Shown: positions 48,188 through 61,465 of the stretch, piece after piece
Layout of the letters: each line of letters starts with the position of its first letter
Position numbering within the stretch: position 1 is the first letter of the stretch
Assembly: GCF_000189635.1 (NCBI RefSeq)
Contig: NW_002476317.1
Location: forward strand, 124,001-188,000
From: Tetrahymena thermophila SB210
Lineage: Eukaryota; Ciliophora; Oligohymenophorea; Hymenostomatida; Tetrahymenidae
Length of the DNA: 64,000 bases
Direction: 5' to 3'
Program-made: the position numbers and the translations under genes
Notes under the pieces: generated by a model
Databases searched by the model: none
Told to the model about the DNA's origin: nothing
The model's input: the letters and a program-made list of their open reading frames with translations, nothing else

Positions 48188-49466
48188 TTTCAATAAATTG
48201 CTTGTTAATTCTATCTATCTATCTTCTAAAGCGAAATCTCTACAATTAAATTTTTTATTAGCTTCCTCTAATTGTAAATAAATGTCAATCAATATTTAAG
48301 AATGTATTAAAAAGTATTTAATTGCTAAGGTTGTAGTAATATATTATTTGATAAAATAATAAATATCAATATTTTATATTTTAATTAATAATTTTAATTA
48401 ATGGTGCTCTTTCAATCTTGATTTGATAGTAATCAATCAAAGTACAAATTAATAATCTTACAAATAAAAATTATTAGAATTAATTATTAACTCTATTAAT
48501 AAAATCTAAATTAGGAAATCTTAACTCAAAGTAATAGTTGATACAATATTTCCAAATTTATTTAATCCCTGATATTTGATGTATTAAAAAGTGTCTGACT
48601 AACTACTGAGTATATACTCACTATTTAATTTTGTAAACTGTACTATCTTCAAAAAAAAATGATTATTTGCATCTAAAACAAATCAATAAATTTGTTTTTA
48701 ATTTACATATTAATTTCAATAGTCTATGAATATAATTATTTTGGAAATTTCTTTATTTTTAAAATCTCTGTTAGAAAAAGATTTTGCTTAAACTTAAATA
48801 TAAAAGTGGGGTCACTATTGGAATTTAAAATTGGAATATATCCTCTTTTATTTACCATTCAATAGTTTATTATAAAATAAATATCTAAAATTATTAATAT
48901 TAATTTAAATGAGAATTTTCACCACAGTTTAAAATAAATTGGATAAATATTCAAGAATTTAAATTTAAAAATATCTTTAAATAATAAATAATTTCAAATA
49001 TTAATAATAAACAATACAAAAAATAATTTATGAATGTATATCTTGATTATTTGAGGGAGATATTTAAATATTTTATTTAAAGCTAAAATAATATTTTTGT
49101 TCTCATTTAAATTGAATATGATTTAGAAAGTAAAATCTAGATTTAATTAATTTTATATTTTTATATTATTATAAATAGATATTAATGATATACAAAATAA
49201 CAAATATTTTAAAACTTCCTAACACTTTATAAATTTTATCATTTTTTTCCTAACATTTTAAAATTTTTATCATTTTTTTGCTAATATTTTCCAAAATTTC
49301 AAAGTATCAATTTTCGTTCTAGGCTAAGTTAATTATGAATTAGGTTTTAATTAATTACTAATTAAATTATATATATGATTAAACTCTTATCATACAAACA
49401 AATAATAAATATAAATTATAGACAAAATAACGAACATATAAAATAAATGACTTTTATTTAATTGCT
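48188..49466. other. Intergenic region with a short tandem repeat
   Basis: About 1.3 kb of A/T-rich DNA. The first 120 bases may hold an unrecognised 5' extension of the coiled-coil gene. A 31-bp tandem repeat lies at 49218-49299. Nothing else seen. Confidence 0.5.
49218..49299. repeat. 31-bp tandem repeat, about 2.6 copies
   Basis: The unit begins cctaacatttta and ends atcatttttt. Copies start at 49218, 49249 and 49280, with a few substitutions. It is non-coding and A/T-rich. Confidence 0.65.
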
Positions 49467-52400
49467 TCATTAAGATTCAAACATTTTCCAATATATTAAA
49501 GTATTTTTGTTCTAATTTAAGCTTACTACGAATAATTCATTTAAATGGCTCTTACAAAATTGAAGCTTCTCTTTAAATACAGAGTCTATTATCTTGAAAT
49601 CTTTTATGTGATGCTTTGTGCTTGGTTGTGAATTTGGATTCTGTATAATTATTCTATTATCATTTTTGCATATCTAAATAACAGAATATTTCTGGTTATT
49701 ATCTGAGTATTAAGCAACAAGGATATCACAAATGTCAGATACTGAACTATCATTTTAGTATGAATCAATTTTTTAGCAAAGCTCAAATGTTTTTGTATCC
49801 CAGACTAATACCATTTTTTTAATAGTTATGAATACTTTGCTATTGAATAAAGAGGAAATATTTGAAGGGACATTACCCTTTCCTAAATCAACTTGCTTGA
49901 GTAATACTATTTATTTAATTTTATTTTCTTCAACTCTTGCTTTTGCAGAATCATATTCTACTTTATATATACCAACTTTACTGCATTTATACCCTATTAA
50001 TATTGACTACATAACTTTTCCCATTGAGTGAATACTTGTAACTTAAGATGTTGAAAGGTCGCCTTATTGAATAATTGGTTTGATATTTTAAACCTTTTTT
50101 TAAACTTTAGTATCCCAGACACATATAGATGAAAAATTATTAACAACAGCTATGATATTTCTTTCATCAAATAACGAACTAATAAAATTAGTATTCAAAT
50201 TCTACTTGCTTGTTTATTGTTAGCCTTAAACTAATTCTTAGCTTTCTCTTAAAGAAATATTTCCTTTTTCATTGATGATATTCCATAAATGGATTAAACT
50301 ATCGCTTGCTGATCCACTTAGAATATAAGGCTACTCTGATTAAAAGGAACTTATACATGAGATACTAGTTTTGTGAGGCTAAAGTTCACCTATGCAAGTC
50401 TGATTTGAAATATTATAGAGTTTTATAAATCCTTTGTTATCTCCACATGCTATAAGAGCTCCTCCAACTACACAAAGACAGTTTACCTTTTCTTACTGCA
50501 AAGAAATTTCTTTTGGAATTTATGTTAGATTCATAAAATTGTTATTCTTTGTTTTTACTCTAACTGATTTATTTCCTTCCATAATTTCTATATCTTGCAA
50601 AGGATGTGTAGTGTTGCTAAGTTGCTATGAAAAAAGTGAATTTACAGAGTTAGATTAATTTAATTCTGGAATTGTTTCTAAATTATTCTAAACAGATTAG
50701 TATTATTAGTATAAAGGCAAATTTAAATTTATTTATTGTGTTGGGGGAGAGGGTTGAGAAGAAGGTGTTTTATTATTGAAATTTTAAATTGCTTGATTCT
50801 ATAACTACTAAACCTACTAATTGCTTGATTAATTTGAATTTGAGTAGTCTTTCCAATTTGAACTTTGTGATTTTTAAGGGGTGACGTTCTAAAATGGAGT
50901 TACAGCTTCTAATTCATCTAAGTTTTGCTAAAAGTTTGAGTTTAAGCTTTTATATGAACTCTAATTCTTCTATAAAGTTTGTTAACCATCGTTATTATTA
51001 TTGTAATAACTTTACAACTATTTTGTCATAAAATTGTTACCCCTACTAAAAGGCTCACTATTTTAAATTATTTCATTATCTTTGCTCAGAGTCTAGGGTA
51101 TATTGGATATATTTTTTATAGAGGTATGCTTTATTTTTTCATCTTAATTTTCTTTTAGCGTTGTATAATCTACTACTGAGCCATCTCCTGCAAATGTCAT
51201 CATTTTTTACTATTACTTTCCATAATCATACTCAGATTGCTTTGACGAACCCAAATACTAAAAACCATTTGGTAAATTTTCTTAGTTAAAGTCTTTTATA
51301 GTACTTTCTAGTACTTTGTTAATCAAATATTCTTTTGTATATTGCTATGATTGCTAAGAATCTATTGAAGCTAAGTGGATAGGATTCATTGACTATAAAG
51401 TATTTTAAATCTACCTTTCTCCATTAACACCTTAATGATTATTCAAATCATATACCTAAATACTATCTTAAATCTGCATATTTGGATTTAGCTTCTTTTT
51501 GAAGCTATCAGTTTTAGCAGCACTTGTGTTTATTTGGTAAAATTAATTATTTTTTAATGAAGACCTTATTTCGCTTGTTGCGTTAGTAGCTAGCTAATTA
51601 ATTCTCTTATCTATGACTTTTAAAGATTCTTTTGATAGAGGAGTATATTAAGGAGGAGATTTCAGCTATTCTGAAAGTTAAATACCAACTTATTCTATAT
51701 TTTACACCCTTGCTCTCTGGCTCTCTATAGTTATTTTGTTTCCAAATAAAATATCACGAATCCATCTAAATTACTAACTAACTTCTTTCATATTCTAGTT
51801 CATTTAAAGCTAGTTTTCTAAGTAACCTCTTGGGTTTATATACATTTTTGAATCTAGCTCTTAAACATTAAAAATTTCAGATTTTAGTTCTTCAAGCTGT
51901 TAGCACACCTATTTAATTTTTATTAATAAAATTTAATTAAAATAATTCTACTTAAAATCTTTTGCTGAAAAATTTTTTTTAACGTATAGATAAATTTTAA
52001 TAATATCAATTAAATTTCAAAAAAAAAATTAGCAGTTTAATTGATTTCAAATAAATGTAATGAGCAAATCAATTTTAAACTCGATGAAGTATATGCAAAC
52101 TGTATTAAAAGAAAAACGTAAAATATTTTTACACTCTGCAGTTGCTGGTTGAGGAGTTAAATCAATTCGTTCTCAATGCTTTATAAATGTGCTTAAAATT
52201 TACCCAAAATAATGTTTATATCATTCTAAATCAATTTTTTTTGAACTTCTATATATTCTCCGTATTATGTTGCATGCTTTTCAGGAAACTTTACTAAATT
52301 ATATGTGTTTTGGCTAAATACTTCCTTCTGCTTTTCTAATAGAGTTTTCCAATTATGCTTATTTCCTTCGTTTTCAACTACATCTAAAAATTCGTTCACC

Positions 52401-52996
52401 AACATAATGTCCTATTAGTGCATTTTTGTATGATCAGGATCTTCGTACATACAATCTCCACACAAAAGAATATCTTTACTACAAAATGGAATTGAGCATA
52501 TTCTCTTCAAACCTTCATCACTATGTGAAGGGCAGCATCTGAGGTAATTTTTAATTAATCCAGGTGCAGATTATTGATTAAGTGATTATTTGGGGTTTGA
52601 GCGAGGAGGGCTTTATAAGCTACTTCTAGATAACAAAATATTTCCACTACTTCCATTAGTATGTGTAGGCCTTGATAGCTAATTTGTATTTAGTGTTTAA
52701 AAACCACTTGAAAGCATAGGTGCAATACTTTACTAAGTAAGAGATTATACCTGCAATCCCTTTTGCTATGATTAAGCCCTAGTGTAGCGAATACTAGGCT
52801 TAATAGATGGCTTTACTTAATCTTTATATTTTTCATCTGGGTTATTATTATCAAATGATTTATCCGTTTATAATATATAATCTTTTTTTGTTTCAGGGGG
52901 AGATATAGCTATGGATTGAGGAGTAGGTAAATTATTGTCTATTTGCCTATTTATCCTCATTTAAGGGCTTTAAAAAATATTCTACCTCTTTGACAT
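49467..52996 (-). CDS. B-box-type zinc-finger/WD40 repeat protein
   Basis: 1101 residues in two exons (52133-52996 and 49467-51908) joined by a 224-nt intron. A disordered N-terminus leads to a Cys/His cluster at residues about 154-193 (CCPSHSDEGLKRIC, FCSKDILLCGDC, then DPDHTKMHQQD), which resembles a B-box zinc finger. A coiled coil follows (FQAHLQSIENELIQLLNQQ, running across the splice into CQQLEELKSEIF). A 400-residue Q/N/S-rich linker comes next, and residues from about 760 to the end form WD40 blades: CLCVVGGALIACGDNKGFIK, ISCISSFQSEQPYILSGSAS with DSLIHLWNI, NIIAVVNNFSSICVWDT, MVLVWDT. The join is inferred: both halves are open, the splice is phase 0, and the coiled coil continues across it. 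The role is probably protein-protein interaction; no orthologue named. Confidence 0.8.
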
Positions 52997-54412
52997 TTCC
53001 TTTGTTTATTCAGATAATCGAAATTTTAAATATCAATTATTTGTTAACTTAATATGATCCAATTATTTTATATATTAATATCTATTAAATTAAAAATAAT
53101 GTTTAAATTTTATAATTGCTAACCTGTTACAAAATAGCATAAACTTTCACTTTAAAGTTAATGGCTTAAGTTAATATCGTAAATATAAATCGTTAATAAA
53201 GAATATTGGTGAGTCATCTAAAATATTATAGATTAAATAATAAGATTACTTTAATATATTATAAACGCTTTAAATAGAGTTAAAAAATAATCATCGCTAT
53301 TTATTAGCAATGATTTAAATAATATTTAGAAATAAACATAATTAAATTAAAGATTATGTACATATTTATAAAAAATTTATTTTCTGATATATTTTGATAT
53401 ATTTAACAAAAAATAGTTAAAATAGTATTATTAAAAATATTTTTAAATTTTATGCAAAAATTACAAAAAATTGCTCTAAATTTTCAAAATTTAAATTATG
53501 TATTTGACAAAAATAAAATATAATTTAGAAAATTAATAAATAAAGTTTTTAGAAAAATTTTTATTTTGTAAAACCATTTAATAAATTTAAAGATTTTTAA
53601 ATTAAGAATATAAATCAGTTAATTAATCTTAATGAATTTAATTATGTCAATTCAGCATCATCTATTTCAATATTTTAACATTAAATACTTTTAAGATCTT
53701 TTTTTATCAGAAAAAAATTTTTTTTCGTCTAAATTTATTTATTAAGAATATTTGTTAAATAATTTGAATTTGTTTTTTTAATGGTCTTTAATAGATTATT
53801 ATTTAATTATAAATGTTTAATTTATATAAACTATTAAAAAAATGTTTAATACTTCTCAGCAGTTCCAAAGACTGCCTATAAAAATTTGCAGATACAATAA
53901 AAAAAATTAGTTTTTTATATTAGAATAATAAAATCATGTTAAATAAGGTCAGTATTATTTCTGCTAAATGAAGAAATCTTCAGTAGACATTTTAAAAAAA
54001 TATTATACTTATCATTCATTAACAAACTATAAATTTATTGTTTTGTTTTATTTATTTCATATCCTTGTAAGATGATTTATATTACGTATTTACCTACTAA
54101 CTGATAGTATTTGAATAAATAAATGATATTGCTGAAAAATATACTTCAAATATAGTGCAAATTAATTTGATTTACTGTACAAATTTTATTATTTAATGAT
54201 TAATATAAATAAATTAACATTTTTAAAATAAATTGAAATGTATCTAAAGATAATTTACTTAAAATCAAATTTTAAGGGTAAATAAATTTATAATTAATTA
54301 AGTAGAAACAAATTCTAAAATTTTAGTTTTAAATAAAAGCAAAGATATTTTTAGGTTTTAAAGGAATAGCTTATAGATAGAAAGTTGCACATTTTTTTAA
54401 TATTAAACGAAG
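52997..54412. other. Divergent intergenic region
   Basis: About 1.4 kb of A/T-rich DNA between two divergent genes. No ORF, repeat or RNA-like island stands out. It contains both promoters by position. Confidence 0.5.
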
Positions 54413-57400
54413 ATGTAGGGATTTGAGTTTTCAGCTATGCTTCATTCCTTGAAATTAGAAAAGAAATGGCTTATGGTAGGAGGAAGCATAGGTTTAGTTG
54501 GCTTAGTTGGAGTTTCATATTGGGTATACTAAAATTGCAATATCAAAAAGGAAGAAGTTATAACTAACTTTTTGAATAAGTATAAATTGAATTATGAAAA
54601 ATCACTCATAGTTAAACCTAAAGAAATTAAACAAAAACACAATTGTGAAGAAACAGAGAAAAAAATCATTAAGGATTTCAACCATTCCATTTCTAAGTTT
54701 ATCTATAAAGGAATCAAGCTTGAAAAATTCTTTAGCAAAGTAAACTCTGATGGTGAATTTGCCAAAGAATTTGGTCGTAGATTCTACGATTTATTTGCTG
54801 AGTTATTCAACTAGTTTTTAAAATTTATTTAAGAATAAATTAGACTTAGATCTTTGCCAAATTATTTGTATATGATTGATCACATATTTGAAATGATATT
54901 TGATTAGCTATTATAGCAACTTAAATATTCTAACTAATACGAATGTGAGTTGTTAAGAGGACTTATAGCTAGAACATTCAATCACATGATATTAAGCGAC
55001 TTGCTACATTTGACTCATGATTTCAGATCAAGCGTTCCACCTTCTCATGCTTAACAGCAATATGAAACTAATTATTTTGAAATTATTATCCGTTATACAA
55101 AACTAATGAGCATAAAAACATAAGAAAAATTCTGTACTATCTTATAAATGCTTGTTAGTTACGATAATCGCTTTTAATTCTTTTTATAGATGTGTATAGC
55201 TAAAAATATAAATTTTGTTTCTTGTATCGATAGCAATTTTACTTAAGCTCTTAATGAACTTTCTACTTCTAGGTCAGATGAAAGTACATAGCACAATTTC
55301 CATAATCAGCATATTTCCCATCGTTAGGATATTTCTTTGCAGCAATCTATTCATAATGTTACTAAAGGTGGTCCAGGGTCTTCTCATTAAACTCAAAACT
55401 TCAAATCTCAAGGATCAATAACATACACACATTAAAACGAGCATAGAAGAAAACTGATACCTTCTCCAATCTGCAGAATTTTAAGCAGTGGCATTAGTTA
55501 AAGCTGTGCATAATAAATGATACAAGAAGGATTTGCATTTAGAATCATTGAAAATTTGTGTTAATTATCCTAAAAAAGCAGTAGTGATCTTTAGGATTTA
55601 GAAAAAGTTTTATAGAATTTATTCCTAATTATCATGAACATAATAGAAAACAAATAAAACAATTAACAATTTTTCCAAGAATATAGAGATGATATTTTAG
55701 AATTGTTATTAAAATCTTTAGCATTTTAAGAGACTAACGAAACAACAACAGTCAGTAACTCTAACATAGTTGACTTAGTAAATTGGATGACATTTAACAT
55801 AGACATTATATTAATTCGTGCAAAATGCTCAACATGGATTTAAAAAATACTCACTACTTTCCTCTGCTAGAACAAAACCTAAATTCCTTAAGTAGGACCA
55901 TTTTATCTTTAAGAAATTCGCTGGATTCATAAAATTAGAAGAGATGATAAACTCAAAGGATTTCAACAGCTTGAAACAGACCTATCAATAACCACTTTGT
56001 TTCTCCATTTAATTCTTAACTCAATGCAAGAAGTTCCCCATATGAAAAATATTAATTAGCATTTTATTTAATCCATTCCCTTTGCAGATGATTAAGAAAG
56101 ATTTTTTATAATAAAATCCTTCTCATCCTTGTTACACAATTACGTGTTTATGAAAGAACTATTTATTTCTATGCTGGAAAAGAGTTGCTAACAATCAAAT
56201 CATTTGATTCTAACTTTTACTGAATTTAAAAATTTTTTCTATTCTCCTGAAGGAAAAGTAAATTTATTGAATTTTTTTCTTCTTCAATTAATCAAAGAAT
56301 TAAAATAAGTCAGAATACTAGCTAAATTAATTTGAAAAAAAAATATTTTTCTGGCTTAAATTATAATTAGGAAGAAATTAATGTCATTCTGATTTTTCTT
56401 TAACAGATTTTAGTTTTATAAAAAAAATATGAATTTAATTAAAATAATAATTTTAATTTAGAAATATGATGAAGTTTTATTGGCATTGTAATTGATGATT
56501 CTTCTTGGAGGAGGAGATAGTCTTTGTGACACAATTGTATAGAGATGGTAGAAAGATGCAGAAGAATATGATGATTTTAAGATATACATGAGCAGTGATA
56601 TAGCCTTTTTATTATAACTACTTGAAAATGACATTTGTTATTTAAATGTTAATGCAAATTGGTAAGAATAATTAAAAAGTTATGAATCAAAAGCAAATTA
56701 TCGTAATCACGCATACATGAAAGTTTAAAAGCTGATCATTAATTATTTGCAAATATTCGGACCTATGGAAAAAGACAACATTAAAGATTATATTTAGCAT
56801 TAAATTTCTCAACCAATTTTAGACTCTGATAATATTTTCGAATCTGCTCTTGAAGAAGTAGCAGAATAAACTTTCAAAACCAACCAAGGCAATGGCAATT
56901 TATATTATAGTAATCATAGTAGCAATAGTTAACACACATAGAATTTTAACACATGTAGTATGAAATTTAAATTAAAGGAAGAATATAAAAATAAATACTT
57001 CCATTCACTTTTCAATCGAGATATTCCTTAACTTTTGTAACTTTTGAACAAAATATAATTGAATTCCTAAGAATGTATTTCTTTGAATTAGCATGATTTG
57101 AACATTGAATCATAGCTTAATGAACGCGATTAACCTATGGACTATCTTAAATAAGTTAGAAAAGTTATTATTGAAAATATTAATCTCCACACAAATTTCC
57201 TTGAAATCTTCATAGAAAACATCCCAATTTTCCTTGAAAAGCTAAGAGTCGTTTGCCGTATTTTGAATTACATTTTCGATGTAATTGAAGAAGGTATTTT
57301 AGATTGCCGTGCATCTAAAAAGCTATAAAAAGATAGTATTAAAAGTCTCCTAGTTAAGTATATATTTAATCCCTCTTTAGCTGAAAAAATACAATATGTA

Positions 57401-57544
57401 TCTGAATTAACTGACGAGGATGGAGCATTGATTGCTTATTAATTTATTCCTACATTATAAAATATTTCTTACAGAAGAGAAGCCATTAAAGATCTTATTA
57501 AAGATATCTTTAAGGGTGTTAATATAGCTGAAATAATAATATGA
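54413..57544 (+). CDS. Membrane-anchored, all-helical 975-residue protein, unidentified
   Basis: Two exons (54413-56257, 56462-57544) around a 204-nt intron that keeps frame. The N-terminus MQGFEFSAMLHSLKLEKKW is followed by one hydrophobic helix at residues about 21-40 (LMVGGSIGLVGLVGVSYWVY), which looks like a tail-out membrane anchor. The rest is almost entirely amphipathic helices (SISKFIYKGIKLEKFF, FAKEFGRRFYDLFAELFNQF, QQMIQEGFAFRIIENLCQLS, VRKVIIENINLHTNFLEIFI) in the manner of armadillo/HEAT-type solenoids. One disordered H/Q/S loop sits near 290-340. I do not recognise the family. The G/C level and even codon use suggest a conserved gene. An outer-mitochondrial or ER anchor is possible, but this is speculation. 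Confidence 0.85.
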
Positions 57545-58331
57545 TCATTTTATACATTAATATTTTATAAAAATTATTTATTTGATTTATTAATAGTTTA
57601 AGATTTAATTCTTTATATTTTATTTAGCATAATAATCTTAATAAGAATAAATATGTTACATCAAAAATAGAGAGCATTCATTTTATCAAAATTTTCTATC
57701 AAATGTTCAGTTATTAAATTTTTTATTTAAATTTTTTTAAAATCCTAAATTTAATCATATTAAAATTTTTTTTTATAAATATTTATTAAAAATTAATTTC
57801 AATTATTTAATTAAGAAAATTAAAATTAGCTACTTTGTTACTTTGAATTAAATATAATCATTTATTTTGGTATGAAAGTATTAATTTAGACTTACCTTTA
57901 TATTTCACAAAAAACAAACAAATACTTTAACAAAAAGTAATCTTCAAATTATATTAAATTTTCCTTTTATAACTTATGACGTTTTAGAGTTTTTAATAAT
58001 AAAATATACTTACTTACTTATTTACAAATATTTTTTGTTTATGTGATCTAAAAGTTTAAAAGATATATATAAAATAATTAACTATAATTCTTTTGCTTCT
58101 TTTGAGCTTAAAATTTGGTTTTTTAGATAAAAATCACTTAAATACAATTAAAAAGTTTCAATATTTACATTTTTTAATAAATTTATACAATGAAAATAGT
58201 TTTATATAATGAATGACTGACTATTCAAATATATGAATAACCTATAATTTGGATTATTAATTCATAAATAATTTCTAATTTATCATTTTGATATACTTAA
58301 AATCAATATTATTATTTATATTATTTAATTT
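57545..58331. other. Convergent intergenic spacer
   Basis: About 790 bases of A/T-rich DNA between two 3' ends. No gene or structure seen. Confidence 0.5.
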
Positions 58332-60782
58332 TCAATTTTAAAGTTAGTTATTATTGCTTTTTATTTTTCTTTGTTTTTATATTAGTTTAAAAGGGCTTTC
58401 TTGAGGGTTTTTTAGGAATAGACATTTGAGAATTTTTCTATTTTTTTCAGGATCTTAATTTTTTGGAGTTATGCTACTATTACATAGTTAGAGAGTGGAG
58501 CTTTTCTAACTTGAGTTTTAAAAAATAAAATCACTAAAGGTATTTTCTGTATTCCCTTCAGCAAGCTTTTGTTAAGGTGTATTACTTTATGAAGCGTTTG
58601 CATTAGTAAAGGATAGTCTACTGTTGATAGGGCATATTTATGATAAACTCCTTTATTAATATTAATCCCGAACACGGTATCTTTATTCAATATTCTACTA
58701 ATGAATTGAATTCAATTTTCTTGAAGGAGAGCTTTCAATATCTTCAAACAGTTAAATTTAATTGTTGGAAGATTTCTTATTTATTTGAGCTAATTAAATC
58801 ATTATATTTGCATTATTTGGCGAGCAGTCTTTTTCTTTTTAATCAACAATTACTATTTTTTAAGTAAGATTATTTTATTTTTAAAGAAAATGGTTGCTGT
58901 TTTGATAAATACTATCATTTTTATATATTTAGTTGTTCTGTAACTCATTTTAGTTCAAAAATGAGATATTTTATTGATTTTTAGTAAAATTATCTATAGT
59001 AAATTGTGTAAAATCAGACATTTTATTGACCTCCTTTTTTATAATATTTTATATTGTTGTTAATGAAGAGTTTTTTATTTTTTAACTTAAATTCTCAAAT
59101 TAAGAAAACTAAGAAAACGATTTTATATTTTATTAAGATTCTGGATATATTTGTTAAATAGTTTCTTCATTTTCGGATTAATAATATTAGCTTTCTTTAT
59201 TATTGACAGAATTTAATTTAGAGTATAAAACATTTTTCGTTTATTTATTAATATTTTTTGGAGATAGATTATCACTTATTTTATACTAAATGACATTAGT
59301 TTTTTAACGAGAAGGAGATAGACTACTGCCTTATTTACTAATTTTTTATGGATAAAACTAATTATTTAATTAAAATAATTTAATTCTTCTTTCATAAGGC
59401 ATGTTATTTGGTCTGATAGGGTTGTCTATAGCAGATTTTGGTGATGATATAGTTTTATCAGATTTATCTAATAGAGAAGCACTTTAAATTTAGGATGAAT
59501 TTTTGATAATTTATTCTGATTCAGAGTGTTATTTAAACATCTTTTAATCAACTTCAGTGTTACTGGAAGAATAAAGTTATTTATCATTTATTAATTATTT
59601 ATTATTTTAGTGTAATACTGAAATAGATGATTAGACTTGAGATATAAAATAGTTAACTATATTACTATTATCAGGATTTTAGTTATTTTTGTATTAAGTT
59701 TATTGGTGACTCTTTTAAAAAAATAAGGTCTAATTTTTAGAATCTGCTGTGTTTTTTTAAGATTGATAATTAGGAGTTTACTCTGAATTTATATTTTCTT
59801 ATTTTAATCTGTTTTTACTTGTTGAATAATTATTTTTATCCTATTAATATTTCTTTTTCTAAACCTAATTTAAGTGATCTTAAAAAGTAAAGGGTTCTTG
59901 ATGTTATAGTAATGATTTTTAGTTATTATGAGACAATAAAGTTGAGAATGAATTTCTTTAGCTAGCATTAGGACTTTAAATAGAAGATAGAGAAGCTACC
60001 TTTTATATAAACTCATTTTGGAATATACTTAAACCATTATTCAATTATTAATCTGTATCAATATTAAAATTTGGCTTTTTAGTGTTAATTACTAAAAGTT
60101 TTTATTAATTTTCTAAATTTATTCTATCTTTTTCAGACTTTTCTTATTAAATCTATTATTAATTTACTGTGATTGAGTGCTAGAATTTCAACGAAGAGTG
60201 CTTTTTGCCATTTCTAATGCAAGACTAAAACTAATTCTTGTTACTAGTTTCTTAATCATTACAGAGTTTTATTGATGAAGATAGTGTACTAGCACTGTTA
60301 GTATTTGAGTGAATAGCAGGTTATTGTATTTATTGTTGTAAATTAGGCTTACGGAAATCAAGCTGCAAAGATTAAGTAAAAGAATCATTTTCAATTTAAT
60401 TTTTATGAGGTAGAACAGAGTTATATCCAAAATTTAACTTAAATTAGTTATTAGAACCTGTTACTGCTTCATATTTATTCTCTTTTTGAATTCCATTCTA
60501 TAACTATTTAACTTTATATGTATTTACAATATCGATTTTCTGTAAGAGCTATGTCTTTTATGTTTGTTTCACATCTTTTGGTGAATTAGCGAAATCTATT
60601 GATTTTCCAAGCCTAGAATAAAACATCAAGGCTTTTTTTTTTATTGGAGAGAGCTATTCTTCTTATTAGTCCTTATCACTGTCAGTAGGAGTTTCAAGAG
60701 GACTCTACTCTTCAGATTTAAAGAAATGGATACTCGAAATTTTATTAAAATCTAATTTCAAATTATTAGCATTAGATGTCAT
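58332..60782 (-). CDS. 816-residue disordered Q/N/S-rich protein
   Basis: One uninterrupted exon from MTSNANNLKLDF to NNNQLQN and TGA. This is remarkable because many glutamines are written TAA or TAG. There is no structured domain. Several S/T-P sites occur (EEQSPLETPTDSD, QLSPIKKK, ISSPKSAI, SLSPSRQK, ESSPSRKL, ITPKNQDP) together with short basic patches, which would suit a heavily phosphorylated cytoskeletal or cell-cycle scaffold; that is inference. The short conserved-looking N-terminal motif KKKALMFYSRLGKSIDFA could be useful for searches. No orthologue is recognised. Confidence 0.8.
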
Positions 60783-61465
60783 AGTCTTTATCTATCTATC
60801 TATCTATAAACTTAATCTCAAAATTAATTAAATATTTTTTTATAAGATTTATCAATCTTAGCCATGTAAACAAAATAAATCAAATACTTGAAAACAAAAT
60901 GATAATTTTGTAGAAAAAAATTTAAGGTGTCCAATTCAATTGATTCTACATTACTAGAAATATAAAGAAAATATTCTTCATACAAAAATATAACAATTGA
61001 AATTCAATGATGTTTAAGTCAGTTTGTAGTTAATAACATCAAATAAACCATACAATTATTTAATTACCTTCTTGCAAAAAACAATGCTTAAATAATAAAT
61101 TGTAAATAAACATCTACATTTCCTAAAAAATAATTTTTAATTCACTTTTCTCCATTAATTTAAATCTAAAATTATTTTGAAATCAATAATTTAATTATTT
61201 TTGTTGGCAAATATATTTTTTAAGGATAACAAAATATAAAGTAACTTTTTAGTAATAATCAATTTCTAAAAGCAAATCTTCACAATAAACTAAATTTAGT
61301 TAGTTATAAAGAAACTTTAAATCAATAAATTTATAAACGATATAAAATAATATAGACAAACTAACTTATTTACTTTCTTAATTATTTTTTTTATTTATCA
61401 AAATTATTTATATTTATATATTAATTTCTATAGAAAAAGAATAAAGGAATCGATTATCAATCATT
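60783..61465. other. Intergenic spacer with a tatc microsatellite
   Basis: About 680 bases upstream of the disordered-protein gene and downstream of the MORN gene. A tatc run (about 60788-60805) lies a few bases before the start codon of the 816-residue protein, in its 5' UTR. Otherwise A/T-rich with no gene. Confidence 0.55.

Noticed and set aside
51843..51845. WD40 gene starting at this ATG as a separate gene
   Set aside because: The frame upstream is coding-like, and a phase-0 intron joins it to the B-box exon through a continuous coiled coil.
58469..58867. ORFs on both strands in this stretch
   Set aside because: Shadows of the 816-residue minus-strand gene in other frames, or fragments cut at its glutamine TAA/TAG codons.
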